Positions 41,784 to 52,082 of a DNA stretch of 64,000 bases are shown here, piece after piece. Made by a program: the position numbers and the translations under genes. The DNA lies in NCBI RefSeq assembly GCF_003781945.1, contig NZ_RJJW01000006.1, forward strand, positions 186,001-250,000, read 5' to 3'. The notes beneath the pieces are model-generated. The model searched no databases. It worked only from the letters and a program-made list of their open reading frames with translations, and was not told the DNA's origin. The DNA is from Halorubrum sp. CSM-61 (GTDB taxonomy: Archaea > Halobacteriota > Halobacteria > Halobacteriales > Haloferacaceae). Position 1 is the first letter of the stretch, and each line of letters begins with the position of its first letter.

Positions 41784-42841
41784 TGTCCCCCGTCCGTGAG
41801 GTCCGCGGCCATCACGAAGTCCGGTTCGGCCGCGACCGGAACCCGGTTCGCGCCCGTGTCGCTCACGTGCTCGACCGTCTCCGGGATCAGTACACGGGCG
41901 TCGTCGGCGTCGACCGCGGCGGCGTCGGCCGCGATCGCGTCGTACAGCGCGCCGGCCGCCTCGACGTCGCGCCACGCGGCGACGCCGTAGGTCGCGGTCC
42001 GGGTCGTCTCGCCGTCCGTCTCGCGCTCCGTCACGCGCGTCCGGACCGCGAACCCGGCGAAGGCGTCCGCGCCGACGACCGCGATCAGTCGGTCCTCGTC
42101 GGCCGCAGCTCGCAGGCGCTCGCGGGTGAGCGACGAGCAGGCCCACGACTCGTCGGGGTCGAGCGCGAGCCCGCGCAGGTGGTCGCGGGCGACGCTGTCG
42201 CTCCAGAACGCCCACGCGGCGTTCGGGTCGGGGTCGGCGAGAGCGGCGAAGTCGGCCGCGACCGAGTCCGTTTCCGCCGGCTCCGGCTCCGCGAATCGGA
42301 ACTCCGTTGCTGGCTCGAAGCCGACCGCGCGCGACTGCCCGAGCCCCATGACGTTCCACGAGAACACCATGTTGCGACACACCCGCGCGCCGCGGTCGCG
42401 GGCCCAGTCGAGCACGGTCTCCGAGAGCGCGGTCCCGACGCCGAACCCGCGGGCGGCGGGGTCGACGCGGATCCCCTGTCCCCACGCCTCCCACTCGGAG
42501 AGCAGGACGCCCTGGATGCAGCCGACGACCGCCTCCGGTTCGCCCGCCGCGGCCGCGCCCGAACCGTCGCCCGCGACGAGCGTGTCGCCGTCTTCTCGAT
42601 CGGCGAGGCCGTCGAAATCGGCCGCGTCCGGCGGCAGCGTCGCGACGAAGGTGCCGCGGTCGGGGTCGTCGGACGCGGCCCACTCGGGGAACACGCGCGG
42701 GATGTAGTCCTCGTGGCGCTCGCCCCACGTGTCCCGCGCGAACGCGGCGACCGCGTCGGCGTCGGCGGGGCGGGCCTCGCGGACGACGGGAGTGGGAGCC
42801 GAGTCGGAGCCGGGGTCCGAGGTTCTCTCGGAGCTCGTCAT
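41780..42841 (-). CDS. Double-GNAT acetyltransferase
   Basis: 353 residues from ATG 42841. The N-terminal GNAT half is clear: REARPADADAVAAFAR, VVGCIQGVLLSEWEAWGQGIRVDPAARGFGVGTAL (in pieces QGIRVDPAARGFGVGT), and GLGQSRAVGFEPATEFRF. The C-terminal half is more divergent but has the same alternation and could be a second inactive GNAT copy. Acetyl-CoA acceptor unknown. It starts at the stop codon of gatD (four-base overlap) and is probably translated from the same mRNA. Confidence 0.85.
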   Translation of the reverse strand: MTSSERTSDPGSDSAPTPVVREARPADADAVAAFARDTWGERHEDYIPRVFPEWAASDDPDRGTFVATLPPDAADFDGLADREDGDTLVAGDGSGAAAAGEPEAVVGCIQGVLLSEWEAWGQGIRVDPAARGFGVGTALSETVLDWARDRGARVCRNMVFSWNVMGLGQSRAVGFEPATEFRFAEPEPAETDSVAADFAALADPDPNAAWAFWSDSVARDHLRGLALDPDESWACSSLTRERLRAAADEDRLIAVVGADAFAGFAVRTRVTERETDGETTRTATYGVAAWRDVEAAGALYDAIAADAAAVDADDARVLIPETVEHVSDTGANRVPVAAEPDFVMAADLTDGGQ

Positions 42842-44148
42842 CGCCAGGGCTGCGACTCCTCGGTCAGCTCGCCGGCGAGGTCTCGGCCCATCGCCTCGGC
42901 GGGGTCCGAGCGGTTCGCGAGCGCCCACATCAGCTTCACCTTCGCGGTGCCGGGGAGGGTGTCGCCCGCCTCGACGACGCCGGCGTCGAGGAGGTCGCGG
43001 CCGGTGTCGTACACCCGGTCGCAGACGCGGCCCGCGAGACACTGGCTCGTCATCGCGACGACGGTCCCGCCCTCGACCAGCTCCTCGATCCGCGGGATGA
43101 GGTCGGTGTGGACGTGGCCGAGCCCGGTCCCCTCGATCACGACGCCGTCCTTGTCGTCGAGGTAGTCCCACGCGGCCGGGTCCATGCCGGGCGTGAACTT
43201 CACCAGCTCCACGTCGGGAGCGAGGTCGGTCGCGGCCGAGAGGTCGGCGTCGTCGCCGTCCTCACCCTCGCCGTCCCCCCGCGCGATCGGCTCGCGGGCC
43301 CACTCGATGGCGTCGTCCGCGGCGCCGCCGTCGGCGCCCGCCTCGGCCGCGGCCTCGTAGTCGATGCGGCCGAGCGGCTCGGCGCCGACCGTCTCGAAGG
43401 CGTCGCGGCGAGAGGTGTGATTCTTCCGGACGCGGGTGCCCCGGTGGAGCGCGCAGGCGTCGTCGGACTGGGTCGCGTGCATGCAGACGAGCGTCTCGGC
43501 GTGGTCGGCCTTCGCGGCCTCGACCGCGCACACCGCGTTCATCACGTTGTCGGAGGAGGGCCGGTCCGCGGAGCGCTGGCTCCCGGTGAACACGACCGGG
43601 ACCGGGGAGTCGAGCATGAAGGAGAGCGCGGACGCGGAGTACTGCATCGTGTCGGTGCCGTGCATCACGACGACGCCGTCGGCGCCGGCCTCGACCTCCT
43701 CGCGGACGGCCTCGGCGAGCTCCCGCCAGATCGGCGGCTCCATGTTCTCCGAGAGGATGTTGGCGACGACGCGCCCGCGGTAGTTCGCGCGGCCGGCCAG
43801 GTCGGGGACGGCCCGGAGCACGTCCTCGGCGTCGAACTGTGCGGTGACCGCGCCGGTCCGGTAGTCGACGGTGGAGGCGATCGTCCCGCCGGTGGAGATG
43901 AGCGCGATCGTCGGCAGGTCGTCGTCGAAGGTGATCTCGGAGGCCTCGCCGCCGCCCGCGTCGGCGCCCTCGTCGACGTCGCGGGCGCCGGATTCGAGCA
44001 CTTCCACGTCGGCCTCGTCGCGGTCGACGCCGACGTTGTACCCCCCGTCGAGCTTGACGACGAGGTGGTCGCGAGTCGTCGAGGGGAGCAGTACGCCCTC
44101 GTTCGTGACGTCCCCGCGGTCGACGCGGACGCGATCTCCCGGTTGCAT
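42838..44148 (-). CDS. gatD: Glu-tRNA(Gln) amidotransferase subunit D
   Basis: 436 residues. The archaeal GatDE enzyme turns Glu-tRNA(Gln) into Gln-tRNA(Gln); GatD is the asparaginase-like half that frees ammonia. Seen: ALISTGGTIASTVDYRTGAV, NILSENMEPPIWRELAEAV, VVMHGTDTMQYSASALSFML, GSQRSADRPSSDN, TRVRKNHTSRRDAF and VIEGTGLGHVHTDLIP. The N-terminal GatD-specific domain (VRVDRGDVTNEGVLLPS) is present. Its partner gatE is elsewhere in the genome. Confidence 0.96.
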   Translation of the reverse strand: MQPGDRVRVDRGDVTNEGVLLPSTTRDHLVVKLDGGYNVGVDRDEADVEVLESGARDVDEGADAGGGEASEITFDDDLPTIALISTGGTIASTVDYRTGAVTAQFDAEDVLRAVPDLAGRANYRGRVVANILSENMEPPIWRELAEAVREEVEAGADGVVVMHGTDTMQYSASALSFMLDSPVPVVFTGSQRSADRPSSDNVMNAVCAVEAAKADHAETLVCMHATQSDDACALHRGTRVRKNHTSRRDAFETVGAEPLGRIDYEAAAEAGADGGAADDAIEWAREPIARGDGEGEDGDDADLSAATDLAPDVELVKFTPGMDPAAWDYLDDKDGVVIEGTGLGHVHTDLIPRIEELVEGGTVVAMTSQCLAGRVCDRVYDTGRDLLDAGVVEAGDTLPGTAKVKLMWALANRSDPAEAMGRDLAGELTEESQPWR

Positions 44149-44276
44149 ACCACCGGGTTCCCCTCCGGCGGACTTGAATCCAACCGTTCGGCGGTCGGGG
44201 CCGGAATCGCTGACGGGCGGAACGTCGCCGCCCCGGACCCAGTACGTCTTTCACCGTCGGCCCCGACCGTGAGCGC

Positions 44277-44924
44277 ATGGACCGCGACGAGTTCGCCGCC
44301 AGCATCGACCACACCGTGCTCGGCCCGGAGACGACGTGGGGAGACGTCGAGACCGTGCTCGACGAGGCCGCCGATCACGGGATGAACGCCTGCATCCCGC
44401 CCTGCTACCTCCCCGAGGCCGCCGACTACGGGAACGCACCGGAGACGATCGCGACCGTGGTCGGCTTCCCGCACGGCCAGCACGCGCCCGGGGCGAAGCG
44501 CGACGAGGCGGTCGCCGCGTGGGACGACGGCGCCGACGAGATCGACCTCGTGATCAACGTCGGCCGGCTCAAGGCGGGCGAGGACGACGCCGTCGCCGCC
44601 GAGGTCTCGGACGTGGTCGCCGCGGTGCCGGTCCCGGTGAAGGTGATCATCGAGACCGCGCTCCTGACCGGCGACGAGAAGCGTCGCGCCTGCGAGGCCG
44701 CCGTCGCCGCCGACGCCGACATGGTGAAGACCTCCACGGGGTTCGCCGACGGCGGCGCCACCGTCCCCGACGTGGATCTGATGAGCGAGTACCTCCCCGT
44801 GAAGGCGTCCGGCGGCGTCGGCTCCTACGAGGAAGCGATGGACATGCTCGACGCGGGCGCGGTCCGGATCGGCGCCTCCTCCGGCGTCGCCCTCGTCGAG
44901 GGCCACCCCGAGAGCGCGGACTAG
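44277..44924 (+). CDS. deoC: Deoxyribose-phosphate aldolase
   Basis: 215 residues. DeoC cleaves 2-deoxyribose-5-phosphate to acetaldehyde and glyceraldehyde-3-phosphate in deoxynucleoside breakdown. Seen: [59 protein letters not shown] and [17 protein letters not shown], the last with the Schiff-base Lys. Its end overlaps the end of the convergent chemoreceptor gene by four bases. Because the neighbouring binding protein is of the nucleoside-binding (BMP) class, the two may be functionally linked. Confidence 0.95.
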   Translation: MDRDEFAASIDHTVLGPETTWGDVETVLDEAADHGMNACIPPCYLPEAADYGNAPETIATVVGFPHGQHAPGAKRDEAVAAWDDGADEIDLVINVGRLKAGEDDAVAAEVSDVVAAVPVPVKVIIETALLTGDEKRRACEAAVAADADMVKTSTGFADGGATVPDVDLMSEYLPVKASGGVGSYEEAMDMLDAGAVRIGASSGVALVEGHPESAD

Positions 44925-47347
44925 CGTTCGCCGGACGACGGATCTCGACCGTCACCGTCGGCCGCGAGCCCGTCTCCGCGCGTCGGACCGTCGCCGTCGG
45001 CGCTCGTTCGGGTTTCGGCGTCCCCGCCGCTCCCGGAGCGCGCTTCTCCTTCGACGTCCCCTCCGCTCTCGGTACCCCCTTCGCCCTCGATATCGTCCGG
45101 GTCGACGTCGACCTCGAAGGCCGAGACCGATTCGGAGAGCGAGGCCGCCTGTTCCCGGAGCCGGTCGGCGTTCTCCGCGATGGTGGCGACGGTCGCCGTC
45201 TGCTCCTCGGCGGCGGCGGACACCTGTTCGGAGCCGGCCGCGACCTCCCCGCTCACCTCGGCGACGTCCTCGACGCCCTCGACCGCGCGCTGGGTCGACT
45301 GCGCCTGATCTTCGGCCGCCTCGCTTATCTCTTGGACGCCGTGATTCGTCTCCTCGACCGCGTCCACGACGGCCTCGAGCGACGACGACGCCTCGCGGAC
45401 GGTGTCGGCCCCTTCGTCGATCCGCGCGTTCGTCTCGCGGATGTCGCCGACGGTCTCGTCCGTCTCCTCGCGGACGGCCGCGATCTGCGACTCGATCTCG
45501 GCGGCGGCCTCCTGCGTCTCCTCCGCGAGATCTTTGACCTCGTTCGCGACGACGGCGAAGCCCTCGCCGGCCTCGCCCGCGCGGGCGGCCTCGATGGAGG
45601 CGTTCAGCGCGAGGATGTTCGTCTGCTCGGCCACGTCGGTGATGAACTCGACCACCTCGTCGATCTCGTCCATGCGGTCGTCGAGCGCTTCCATCTGCTC
45701 GACCGCAGCCGCGGAGCGCTCCTCGATCGCGTCCATCTCGTCGAGCGCCTCCGCGGCGGCCTCGCGGCCCTCCGTCCCGCGCTCCGAGGCGGCCTCGGCG
45801 GTCTCCGCGACGGACGCGGCCGACGACGCGACTTCTTCGATGCTGGCGGACAGGTCGCTCATCTCGCCGCTCACCGTGTCGAGCCGCTCGTCCTGCCGGA
45901 CTGCACCGTCGGAAATCTCCTGGATCTGCTCGCTGACGGTCCCGCTCGCGGTCTCGACCTCGTCGGCGCCGGCCGCGAGGTCGGCGCTCGCGTCGTCGAC
46001 CGCGGCGGCGAAGGCGGCGACCCGCGCGGTGGTCCGCTCCAACTGGGCCACCATGTCGTTGAACTCCTCGGCGATCTCCCGCATCGCGTCGCGGTCCGCG
46101 TCGGGGTCCATCCGCCGGGTGAGATCGCCGTCGGCGACCGCGCCCATCACCTCGCTGTAGTCGGCCGCGCGCGTCTCCATGTCGCGGGTGACGGCCTCGG
46201 CCTCCTCGCGGGCGGCCTCGGCGTCGTCGACCGCGGCCTCGGCCTCGGCGATCCGCTCGCGGAGCGCGTCCCGCATCTCGCCGAAGCTCGTGAACAGGCG
46301 GCCGATCTCGTCGATCCGGCCGGTCGACAGGTCCGCGTCGAGATCGCCCGACTCGATCCGCTCGGCGCGGTCGCGCAGCCGCGCGAGGGGGACGACCGTC
46401 CGGCCGCCGAGCACGACGCCGACCACGCCGAGCGACGCGAGCGTGAGGAGGACGAGGAGCAGCACCGAGTTCCCCACGTCGTTCCGGACGGCGAAGGCCG
46501 TCGACTGGTCGACGCTCGTGACCGACACCCAGTCCGTTCCGGGCACGGCGGCGTACGCGTGGACCTGTCCGTCGCCGATCCGCGTCGCGGTCGTGGCGTT
46601 CCCCTCTCGGATCGTCTCGACGCCCTCGGCGTGTTCGTCCTCGTCGACCGTCCCGTCGATGTCGAGGACCGTCTCGCCGTCGGCGTTGAGGATCGTCGTC
46701 TCCTCGCCCGTGTCGGTGTCCTGGATCCGTTCGAGCTGCGGCTGGATGCGGGTCACCACGACGAGGTACCGCCCGTCGGCCCGCGGCACGGAGCTGGCGA
46801 ACGCCATCACCGGTCGGTCGTTGAGCACGGGCGACCGGTACGAGCGGGCCGACCGCCAGACGCGGTCGTCGTCGCCGACCCCTTCGGGCACGTCGGCGTC
46901 GCTCCACGGCGCGTCGAGATCGCTCGGGGACCGGCCCTCCAACGGCTGTTCCGTGCTGGCGACGACCCGGTCGTCGCCCGCGTCGACGAGGTGGATGCTG
47001 ACGATGTCGTCGGAGAGCAGCTCGTCTTTCAGCAGTATGTACGCCGGCGCGCGCCGGTCCGATCGCAGGGCGTCGGCCGCCGACATCGACCGCGTCTCCG
47101 TGCCCATCCGCTCGGTCCACGAGCCGATGGCGTCCGCCTGCAGCCCGCCGGTCTCTGCGAGCTGGGTCGTCGCGTCCGCCTCCACGGTCTCTCCCGTCTG
47201 GAGGTAGGTGAACGCGCCGCCGGCGACGACGACCGCCGCGACGACGAGGAACGCGAGCGCGAACTTGGCGGCGTACCGGCGCCGGACCGCGTCCGGGAGG
47301 ACCCGGCTCGCGGCCCGCGTCAGTCGGTCGACGAGGTCGGGCGCCAT
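44921..47347 (-). CDS. Methyl-accepting chemotaxis protein (halobacterial transducer)
   Basis: 808 residues. One membrane helix at about 28-48, an extracellular sensory domain (about 50-285, Cache-like), a second membrane helix at about 290-310, two HAMP domains (about 315-365 and 380-430), and a signalling domain with the conserved hairpin tip [42 protein letters not shown] in pieces ([34 protein letters not shown]). The extreme C-terminus is disordered and acidic. It starts at the stop codon of the binding-lipoprotein gene (TGATG), so the two are coupled. Confidence 0.95.
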   Translation of the reverse strand: MAPDLVDRLTRAASRVLPDAVRRRYAAKFALAFLVVAAVVVAGGAFTYLQTGETVEADATTQLAETGGLQADAIGSWTERMGTETRSMSAADALRSDRRAPAYILLKDELLSDDIVSIHLVDAGDDRVVASTEQPLEGRSPSDLDAPWSDADVPEGVGDDDRVWRSARSYRSPVLNDRPVMAFASSVPRADGRYLVVVTRIQPQLERIQDTDTGEETTILNADGETVLDIDGTVDEDEHAEGVETIREGNATTATRIGDGQVHAYAAVPGTDWVSVTSVDQSTAFAVRNDVGNSVLLLVLLTLASLGVVGVVLGGRTVVPLARLRDRAERIESGDLDADLSTGRIDEIGRLFTSFGEMRDALRERIAEAEAAVDDAEAAREEAEAVTRDMETRAADYSEVMGAVADGDLTRRMDPDADRDAMREIAEEFNDMVAQLERTTARVAAFAAAVDDASADLAAGADEVETASGTVSEQIQEISDGAVRQDERLDTVSGEMSDLSASIEEVASSAASVAETAEAASERGTEGREAAAEALDEMDAIEERSAAAVEQMEALDDRMDEIDEVVEFITDVAEQTNILALNASIEAARAGEAGEGFAVVANEVKDLAEETQEAAAEIESQIAAVREETDETVGDIRETNARIDEGADTVREASSSLEAVVDAVEETNHGVQEISEAAEDQAQSTQRAVEGVEDVAEVSGEVAAGSEQVSAAAEEQTATVATIAENADRLREQAASLSESVSAFEVDVDPDDIEGEGGTESGGDVEGEARSGSGGDAETRTSADGDGPTRGDGLAADGDGRDPSSGER

Positions 47348-48504
47348 CAGTCCAACGCCTCCGGGTCCGAGGGGACCGAGAGATCGCCGGCGACGATGCG
47401 GTCGCCGGACTCGGCGATCGCGGCGCGCACTCCGTCCGGGATCGCCGGTCCGAGCGACGTGCCGTACACGAGCGCGACGCCGTCCTCGGCGAGCCCGAGG
47501 GCCGTCGTCGACCCCGTGTCGAGCTCGCCGTCGATCGTCCGCGCGGTGGCGTCGTACACCGCGGTGCCGACCCGCTTCACCATCGACGCGAGTATCACGT
47601 CCGCGTACCGCGGGTTGCTCCGCGACTGGTCGGAGTCGACGCCGATCGCGTACCGACCGTGCTCCTGGGCGGCCTGAAACACGCCGAGGCCGCTCCCGCC
47701 GGCCGCGTGGTACACCACGTCGGCGCCCCGTTCGTACATCTCCGCGGCCGCGGCGTACCCGGCCTCGGGGTCGTCGAAGCTGTCGACGTAGGTCGAGAGG
47801 ACCGACACGTCGGCGGCCGCGTGGTCGACGCCGGCGCGGTACCCCGCCTCGAACTTGCGCACGAGGTCGGACTCGACCCCGCCGACGTAGCCGACGGTGC
47901 GCTCGTCCGGAACGGTCGAGCCCGCACCGACCGACACGTCTCGGTCCGTCACCAGCCCGGCGAGGTGGCCCGCCTGAAACGACCCCTCGTGCTCGCGGAA
48001 CACGTAGCTCGCCACGTTGTCGCTGTCGACCGCGGAATCGACGATCGCGTACCGCTGGTCCGGGTGTTCGCCCGCGACCGCCGAGAGCGCCTCCGCCTGC
48101 AGGAAGCCGATACAGCAGATCAGGTCGTAGTCGGGCTCCGTCGACGCCGACAGCGCGGCCTGCGTGGTCTCGAACTCCGGAGCAGAGGCGGGCTCCTCGT
48201 TCGCGAACGCCACGTCGTGGTCGAGGCGCGCGCGCTGGATCCCCCTGTTGGCCGCGTCGTTGAACGAGCGGTCGTCGAGCCCGCCGAGCGCGTAGATCAT
48301 GCCCACCGTCGCGCCGGCGTCGCTCGCGTCGCCGACCGCCTGTCCGTCCCCCGTCGTCGCCGCGGACGCCCCGTCCCCGGTCGACGTCGAGTTTTCGCCC
48401 GAATCACCGCCCAGACACCCGGCGAGTCCGCCGGCCGTAGCGGCGCCGAGCCCGGCGACAAGGCGACGCCGAGAGAGGGCCGTCGTCGATCGCGTGTGCG
48501 TCAT
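47347..48504 (-). CDS. BMP-family substrate-binding lipoprotein, paired with the transducer
   Basis: 385 residues. Tat signal (SRRRLVAG) and lipobox LAGC give a lipid-anchored secreted protein with Cys30. The body is a BMP/PnrA/Med-type fold: [74 protein letters not shown] and [11 protein letters not shown]. In bacteria this family binds purine nucleosides. No permease or ATPase gene follows, and the next gene is a chemoreceptor, so it likely serves taxis, as BasB and CosB do in Halobacterium. An operator-like palindrome lies upstream. Confidence 0.93.
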   Translation of the reverse strand: MTHTRSTTALSRRRLVAGLGAATAGGLAGCLGGDSGENSTSTGDGASAATTGDGQAVGDASDAGATVGMIYALGGLDDRSFNDAANRGIQRARLDHDVAFANEEPASAPEFETTQAALSASTEPDYDLICCIGFLQAEALSAVAGEHPDQRYAIVDSAVDSDNVASYVFREHEGSFQAGHLAGLVTDRDVSVGAGSTVPDERTVGYVGGVESDLVRKFEAGYRAGVDHAAADVSVLSTYVDSFDDPEAGYAAAAEMYERGADVVYHAAGGSGLGVFQAAQEHGRYAIGVDSDQSRSNPRYADVILASMVKRVGTAVYDATARTIDGELDTGSTTALGLAEDGVALVYGTSLGPAIPDGVRAAIAESGDRIVAGDLSVPSDPEALD

Positions 48505-48543
48505 CTGTCTGCGCTCGACGGATCGGGAATAAAACGGCTACGA

Positions 48544-48564
48544 AGATATTATCAACGTTGATAA
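48544..48564 (-). promoter_or_regulatory. Perfect 16-bp palindrome over the BMP-transducer promoter
   Basis: ttatcaacgttgataa at 48549-48564, next to a TATA-like segment (aagatatt, 48543-48550, read on the minus strand as aatatctt). It ends about 45 bp before the start codon at 48504. A symmetrical site so close to the TATA/BRE region is the typical place for a repressor in haloarchaea. Confidence 0.6.
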
Positions 48565-48690
48565 CGGCGTTCGAACGCGTCTCCGTGAGTGGTTCTGTCA
48601 CGACACGGGGCGGGTTCGGCGCCCCCGCCGCGTTCTCTCGCCGCGGGAACGCCGTCTATTCATTTATACGCGGAGCGCGTTTCGTCGGGT

Positions 48691-48921
48691 ATGAGTCATT
48701 CGACCGGACCCGGATCGCGCGGACTGGACCTCGACGCGGCCTTCAAGGCGTTCGGCGCGGTGGGAATCCTCGTCTCCCTCGCGCTCATCGTGGGCGTGCT
48801 CGCGCTGACCGACCCGTTCGGCGAGTTCGTCAGCGCCTCGCCGGCGGCGTTCGGGAGCCTGCTGTCGGCCGGCCTCCTCGCCGCCGTCGGCTACGCGGCC
48901 TACGCCCTGCGGCGGCGTTGA
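48691..48921 (+). CDS. Small two-helix membrane protein
   Basis: 76 residues from ATG 48691, preceded by TATA-like atttata (48662-48668). Two hydrophobic segments (about 22-42 and 50-72). Short, Gly/Ala rich, no conserved enzyme motif. Followed 59 bp later by the next small gene. Function unknown. Confidence 0.7.
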   Translation: MSHSTGPGSRGLDLDAAFKAFGAVGILVSLALIVGVLALTDPFGEFVSASPAAFGSLLSAGLLAAVGYAAYALRRR

Positions 48922-48979
48922 CGAGGCGGGCGGTGACGACGCCGAGGGGTATAACCCGACGGCGGTCGAACCGGCGGCC

Positions 48980-49153
48980 ATGAGCGACGAGACGATCGAG
49001 GACGCGGTCGAGCGGTTCCTCGACGAGACCGAGTCCTCGCTGGACAGCTACGATCAGGGGTACGCTGACGCCGACGCGACGGTTTCGGTGCTCCGAACGC
49101 ACATCGACGAGCTGGCCGACGCCGTCGACGAGGGGGGAGAAGAGCGGGAGTAG
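48980..49153 (+). CDS. Small acidic coiled-coil protein, 57 residues
   Basis: ATG 48980 to TAG 49151-49153: MSDETIEDAVERFLDETE, SSLDSYDQGYADADATVS, VLRTHIDELADAVDEGGE. Predicted mostly helical and acidic, haloarchaeal in character. It ends four bases before the stop of the convergent ABC gene. No function known. Confidence 0.65.
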   Translation: MSDETIEDAVERFLDETESSLDSYDQGYADADATVSVLRTHIDELADAVDEGGEERE

Positions 49154-49156
49154 TCG

Positions 49157-49969
49157 TCAGGGCCCGGCGCCGATCAGCTCTCGCACCCGAGCGACGTGCT
49201 CGCCGAAGGCGGGGTCGCCGCGCTCGCGCGGGCGCGCCACGTCGACGTCGACGATCTCGGCGACGCGGCCGGGCTCGGCCGCCATCACCGCGATCCGGTC
49301 GGCCAGCGTCACCGCCTCGGCGACGTCGTGCGTGACGAACAGGACGGTCTTGCCGGTCGAGGCCCACACGTCGAGCAGCTCGCGCTGTAACATCTCTCGG
49401 GTCTGCGCGTCGACCGCGCCGAACGGCTCGTCCATGAGGAGGAGCTCCGGGTCGACCGCGAGCGACCGCGCGATGGCGACGCGCTGTTTCATCCCGCCCG
49501 AGAGCGACTTCGGGTACGAGTCGCGGAACTCGGCGAGCCCGACCAGATCGAGCATCTCGTCCACCCGCCGCTCGCGCTCGGCCGCGCTCACGTCGGTCCG
49601 CTCGAGCCCGAACCCGACGTTCTCCTCGACCGTGAGCCACGGGAAGAGGTGGTACTCCTGGAAGACGACGCCCATGTCCGTCGTCGGACCGGTGACGGGC
49701 GCGCCGGCGACCCGGACCTCCCCGTCCGTGGCCTCGGTGAGCCCGGCGATGATCCGGAACAGGGTGGTCTTCCCGCAGCCGGAGGGACCGACGAGACAGA
49801 CGAACTCCCCCTCGTCGACCCCGAACGACACGTCGTCGAGCGCCTGGACCGGCGTCCCGGCGTCGTCGTACGTCTTGCCGATCCCGTCGACGGCGACGTC
49901 GGCGACGCCGGCGGCACCGGACCCCGCCGGCTCCTCCCCCGCTCCGGGTCCGCGGTTCACGCCTGCCAT
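49157..49969 (-). CDS. ABC transporter ATP-binding protein (NitT/TauT/SsuB type)
   Basis: 270 residues from ATG 49969. Walker A is LVGPSGCGKTTLF, then the Q-loop FQEYHLFPWLTV, the signature LSGGMKQRVAIARSL, Walker B LLLMDEPFGAVDA and the His switch FVTHDVAEAVTLADR: the set of nitrate/taurine/sulfonate-type importers. It drives uptake by the permease at 49957 and the binding protein at 50760; the start overlaps the permease gene by 13 bp. Substrate unknown. Confidence 0.95.
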   Translation of the reverse strand: MAGVNRGPGAGEEPAGSGAAGVADVAVDGIGKTYDDAGTPVQALDDVSFGVDEGEFVCLVGPSGCGKTTLFRIIAGLTEATDGEVRVAGAPVTGPTTDMGVVFQEYHLFPWLTVEENVGFGLERTDVSAAERERRVDEMLDLVGLAEFRDSYPKSLSGGMKQRVAIARSLAVDPELLLMDEPFGAVDAQTREMLQRELLDVWASTGKTVLFVTHDVAEAVTLADRIAVMAAEPGRVAEIVDVDVARPRERGDPAFGEHVARVRELIGAGP

Positions 49970-50760
49970 GCTAACACCCGCCGTTGGACCGCGCGGAACG
50001 CCACGTCGACGACCAGGTACATCAGGCTCAACACGAAGATGTACGCGATGGCCCGGTCGACGCGGAGGTTGTTGCTCGCGCGCAGGATCTCGCGGCCGAC
50101 GCCCGGCACGGAGAAGATCTCGGCGGCGATCACGAGCATCCAGCACCGCCCCAGCCCGGTCCGGATCCCGGTCGTGATTCCCGGCAGCGACGCCGGAACG
50201 ACGATCGACCGGATCATGTCGAGGTCGCCGCGCACGCCGAGGGTCCGGCCCACGTCGAGCAGGTCGTCGGAGACCCCTTCGACGGCGCCGTAGGTCGCGT
50301 AGAAGTTGATCCAGAACCCGCCGACGGCGATGATGAACGCGGCGCCGGCGTGGTTGAGGCCGAACCACGCGATCGCGAACCCGATCAGCGCCAGCGGCGG
50401 GACGGGCCGGAGCAGCCGCACCAGCGGAGCGCTCACGTCGTCGAGCAGCCCGCTCCACGCGAACGCGACGCCGGCGGCCACGCCGAGCCCCGTCCCGGCG
50501 ATCGTGCCGGGGACCCAGTGGCGGATACTCGACGCCAGCGCCTCGGGCATCGCCCCCGAGGCGAGCTGCCCGCGGAACTCCGCCGCGACCGCGACCGGCG
50601 ACGGCAACACGAGCGGCGGCTGCGTGAGCGAGACGAGATGCCAGAGCGCGACGAATCCGGCCAGGCCCGCGGCGCCGCGGAGCAGCCGCCGCGGGTCGTC
50701 GAGGCCCAGGCCGGCCCGCAGCTCGCTCCCGTCGAACTCCCCTCCGGTGTCGGTGGCCAT
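49957..50760 (-). CDS. ABC transporter permease (SsuC/TauC type)
   Basis: 267 residues, six membrane segments. The cytoplasmic EAA loop is seen in LLDVGRTLGVRGDLDMIRSIVVPASLPGITTGIR (in pieces TLGVRGDLDMIRSI, VPASLPGITTGIR). Forms the channel for the binding protein and ATPase encoded next to it; overlaps both by a few bases. Confidence 0.93.
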   Translation of the reverse strand: MATDTGGEFDGSELRAGLGLDDPRRLLRGAAGLAGFVALWHLVSLTQPPLVLPSPVAVAAEFRGQLASGAMPEALASSIRHWVPGTIAGTGLGVAAGVAFAWSGLLDDVSAPLVRLLRPVPPLALIGFAIAWFGLNHAGAAFIIAVGGFWINFYATYGAVEGVSDDLLDVGRTLGVRGDLDMIRSIVVPASLPGITTGIRTGLGRCWMLVIAAEIFSVPGVGREILRASNNLRVDRAIAYIFVLSLMYLVVDVAFRAVQRRVLAWQA

Positions 50761-51785
50761 CAGAGCGAGTCGTACACCTCGAAGTCGAAGATCTGGTCGT
50801 TAGAGAGCTGTTCGTCGATCTGGTCGTTGCCCGCCGCGAACTCCGAGAAGACCTGGGTCGCTTCGCTGATCGATGAGGGGTCGGTGACGAAGTTCGACAG
50901 CGGCGAGTCGAGCGCCGTCCGCGCGCGATCGGCCGGCATCCCGATCCCCGACTCGACGTGTTGGGCCGTCTCGTCCGGGTTCGCGTCGATGAACTCGGTG
51001 GCCCGGACGTGCTGTTCGAGGAACTGCGCCGCGAGCGGCGACTCGCGGACCTCGTCGCTCATCAGCGTCACCGCGGCCGGCTGTCCGGGGAGGATCTCGG
51101 CCGCCGTCCGGAGCATCGTGACGGACGAGCCCTCCTCCCGCGCGATCGTCGGTACCGGTTCCATGATGGAGGTCCCGTCGATGTCGCCGCCGTTGATCGC
51201 CTGCCAGACCGCGTTGGCGCCGTTTATCTCGCGGATCTCGACGCTGTCGTTCGCCTCGGGATCGACGCCCGTCTCCCGGAGCCAGTAGCGGAGCAACACG
51301 TCGGGGACGCTCCCCTGCGGGAACGTGCCGAACCGGAACGGACGCCCCTGCTCTTCCTCCCACATCGCGAACGCGTCGGCGCCGTGCTGCTCGAAGGTGT
51401 CGTGGAACGAGGACTCGGCCATGATCCCCATCGGCTCGCGGATGTTCGCCGCGGTCACCCGCGCGGGGATGTCGTTGTCGATCACGATCATCGCCGGCAC
51501 GATCCCGAACATGGCGACGTCGATGTCGCCGCCGCCGAACGCCTGCACGATCGCCGGGCCGTCGGTGAACTCGCGGCCGTCGACCTCGGCGTCGATCTCG
51601 GAGAAGTACCCCTCGCCCTCCATCACGTACCACTGGAGGTCCGGGTAGATAGGCATGTGCGCGACAGTCAGCTCGTCGAGTCCGGAGCCGTCGCCGCCGA
51701 GACAGCCGGCGAGACCGACCGCGGCGGCGCCGCCCGCGGCCGCGAGGAACGACCGCCGCGAGGCTCCCGCGTTTCGCTCGTACAT
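50760..51785 (-). CDS. ABC transporter substrate-binding lipoprotein (NMT1/SsuA-like)
   Basis: 341 residues. Tat signal (SRRSFLAAAGG) with lipobox LAGC (Cys28), then an NMT1/SsuA-like fold: YPDLQWYVMEGEGYFSEID, AIVQAFGGGDIDVAMFGI and GGDIDGTSIMEPVPTIA. It delivers a small ligand such as a thiamine precursor, sulfonate, nitrate or taurine analogue; which one cannot be told. It is transcribed first in the unit, so it sets the operon's promoter. Confidence 0.92.
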   Translation of the reverse strand: MYERNAGASRRSFLAAAGGAAAVGLAGCLGGDGSGLDELTVAHMPIYPDLQWYVMEGEGYFSEIDAEVDGREFTDGPAIVQAFGGGDIDVAMFGIVPAMIVIDNDIPARVTAANIREPMGIMAESSFHDTFEQHGADAFAMWEEEQGRPFRFGTFPQGSVPDVLLRYWLRETGVDPEANDSVEIREINGANAVWQAINGGDIDGTSIMEPVPTIAREEGSSVTMLRTAAEILPGQPAAVTLMSDEVRESPLAAQFLEQHVRATEFIDANPDETAQHVESGIGMPADRARTALDSPLSNFVTDPSSISEATQVFSEFAAGNDQIDEQLSNDQIFDFEVYDSL

Positions 51786-52082
51786 ACCGCTTGAAAGAGT
51801 CGAGTGTCCAATACACCCGCGCCACCAGCAACTGGAGCAGATACCGGTGACAGAGCGGATCTGAATAAAAAGACGATGAACCCGTTTGTAGGCGATTTAC
51901 ACCGAGAAAACGCTTAGAAGGCCCGTCAGTGGTAGATGCAATACTTGCGAGGCGCGTGCCGCCGTTCTCTCGCTCTCCAGTCGCTCACCGATCCGCCGAC
52001 CCACTACCGACCCGCCGTCGAGCCGCCCTCGGCCCGCCACCGACCCGCCGTCGTTTATGAGGCCGCCCGCCAACACGCGCGT

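Noticed and set aside
44336-47677. Open frame of 1,113 codons on the plus strand
   Set aside because: It runs opposite or out of frame to deoC and the chemoreceptor, is dominated by Arg/Gly, and has no domain; such frames arise from high-GC codon bias.
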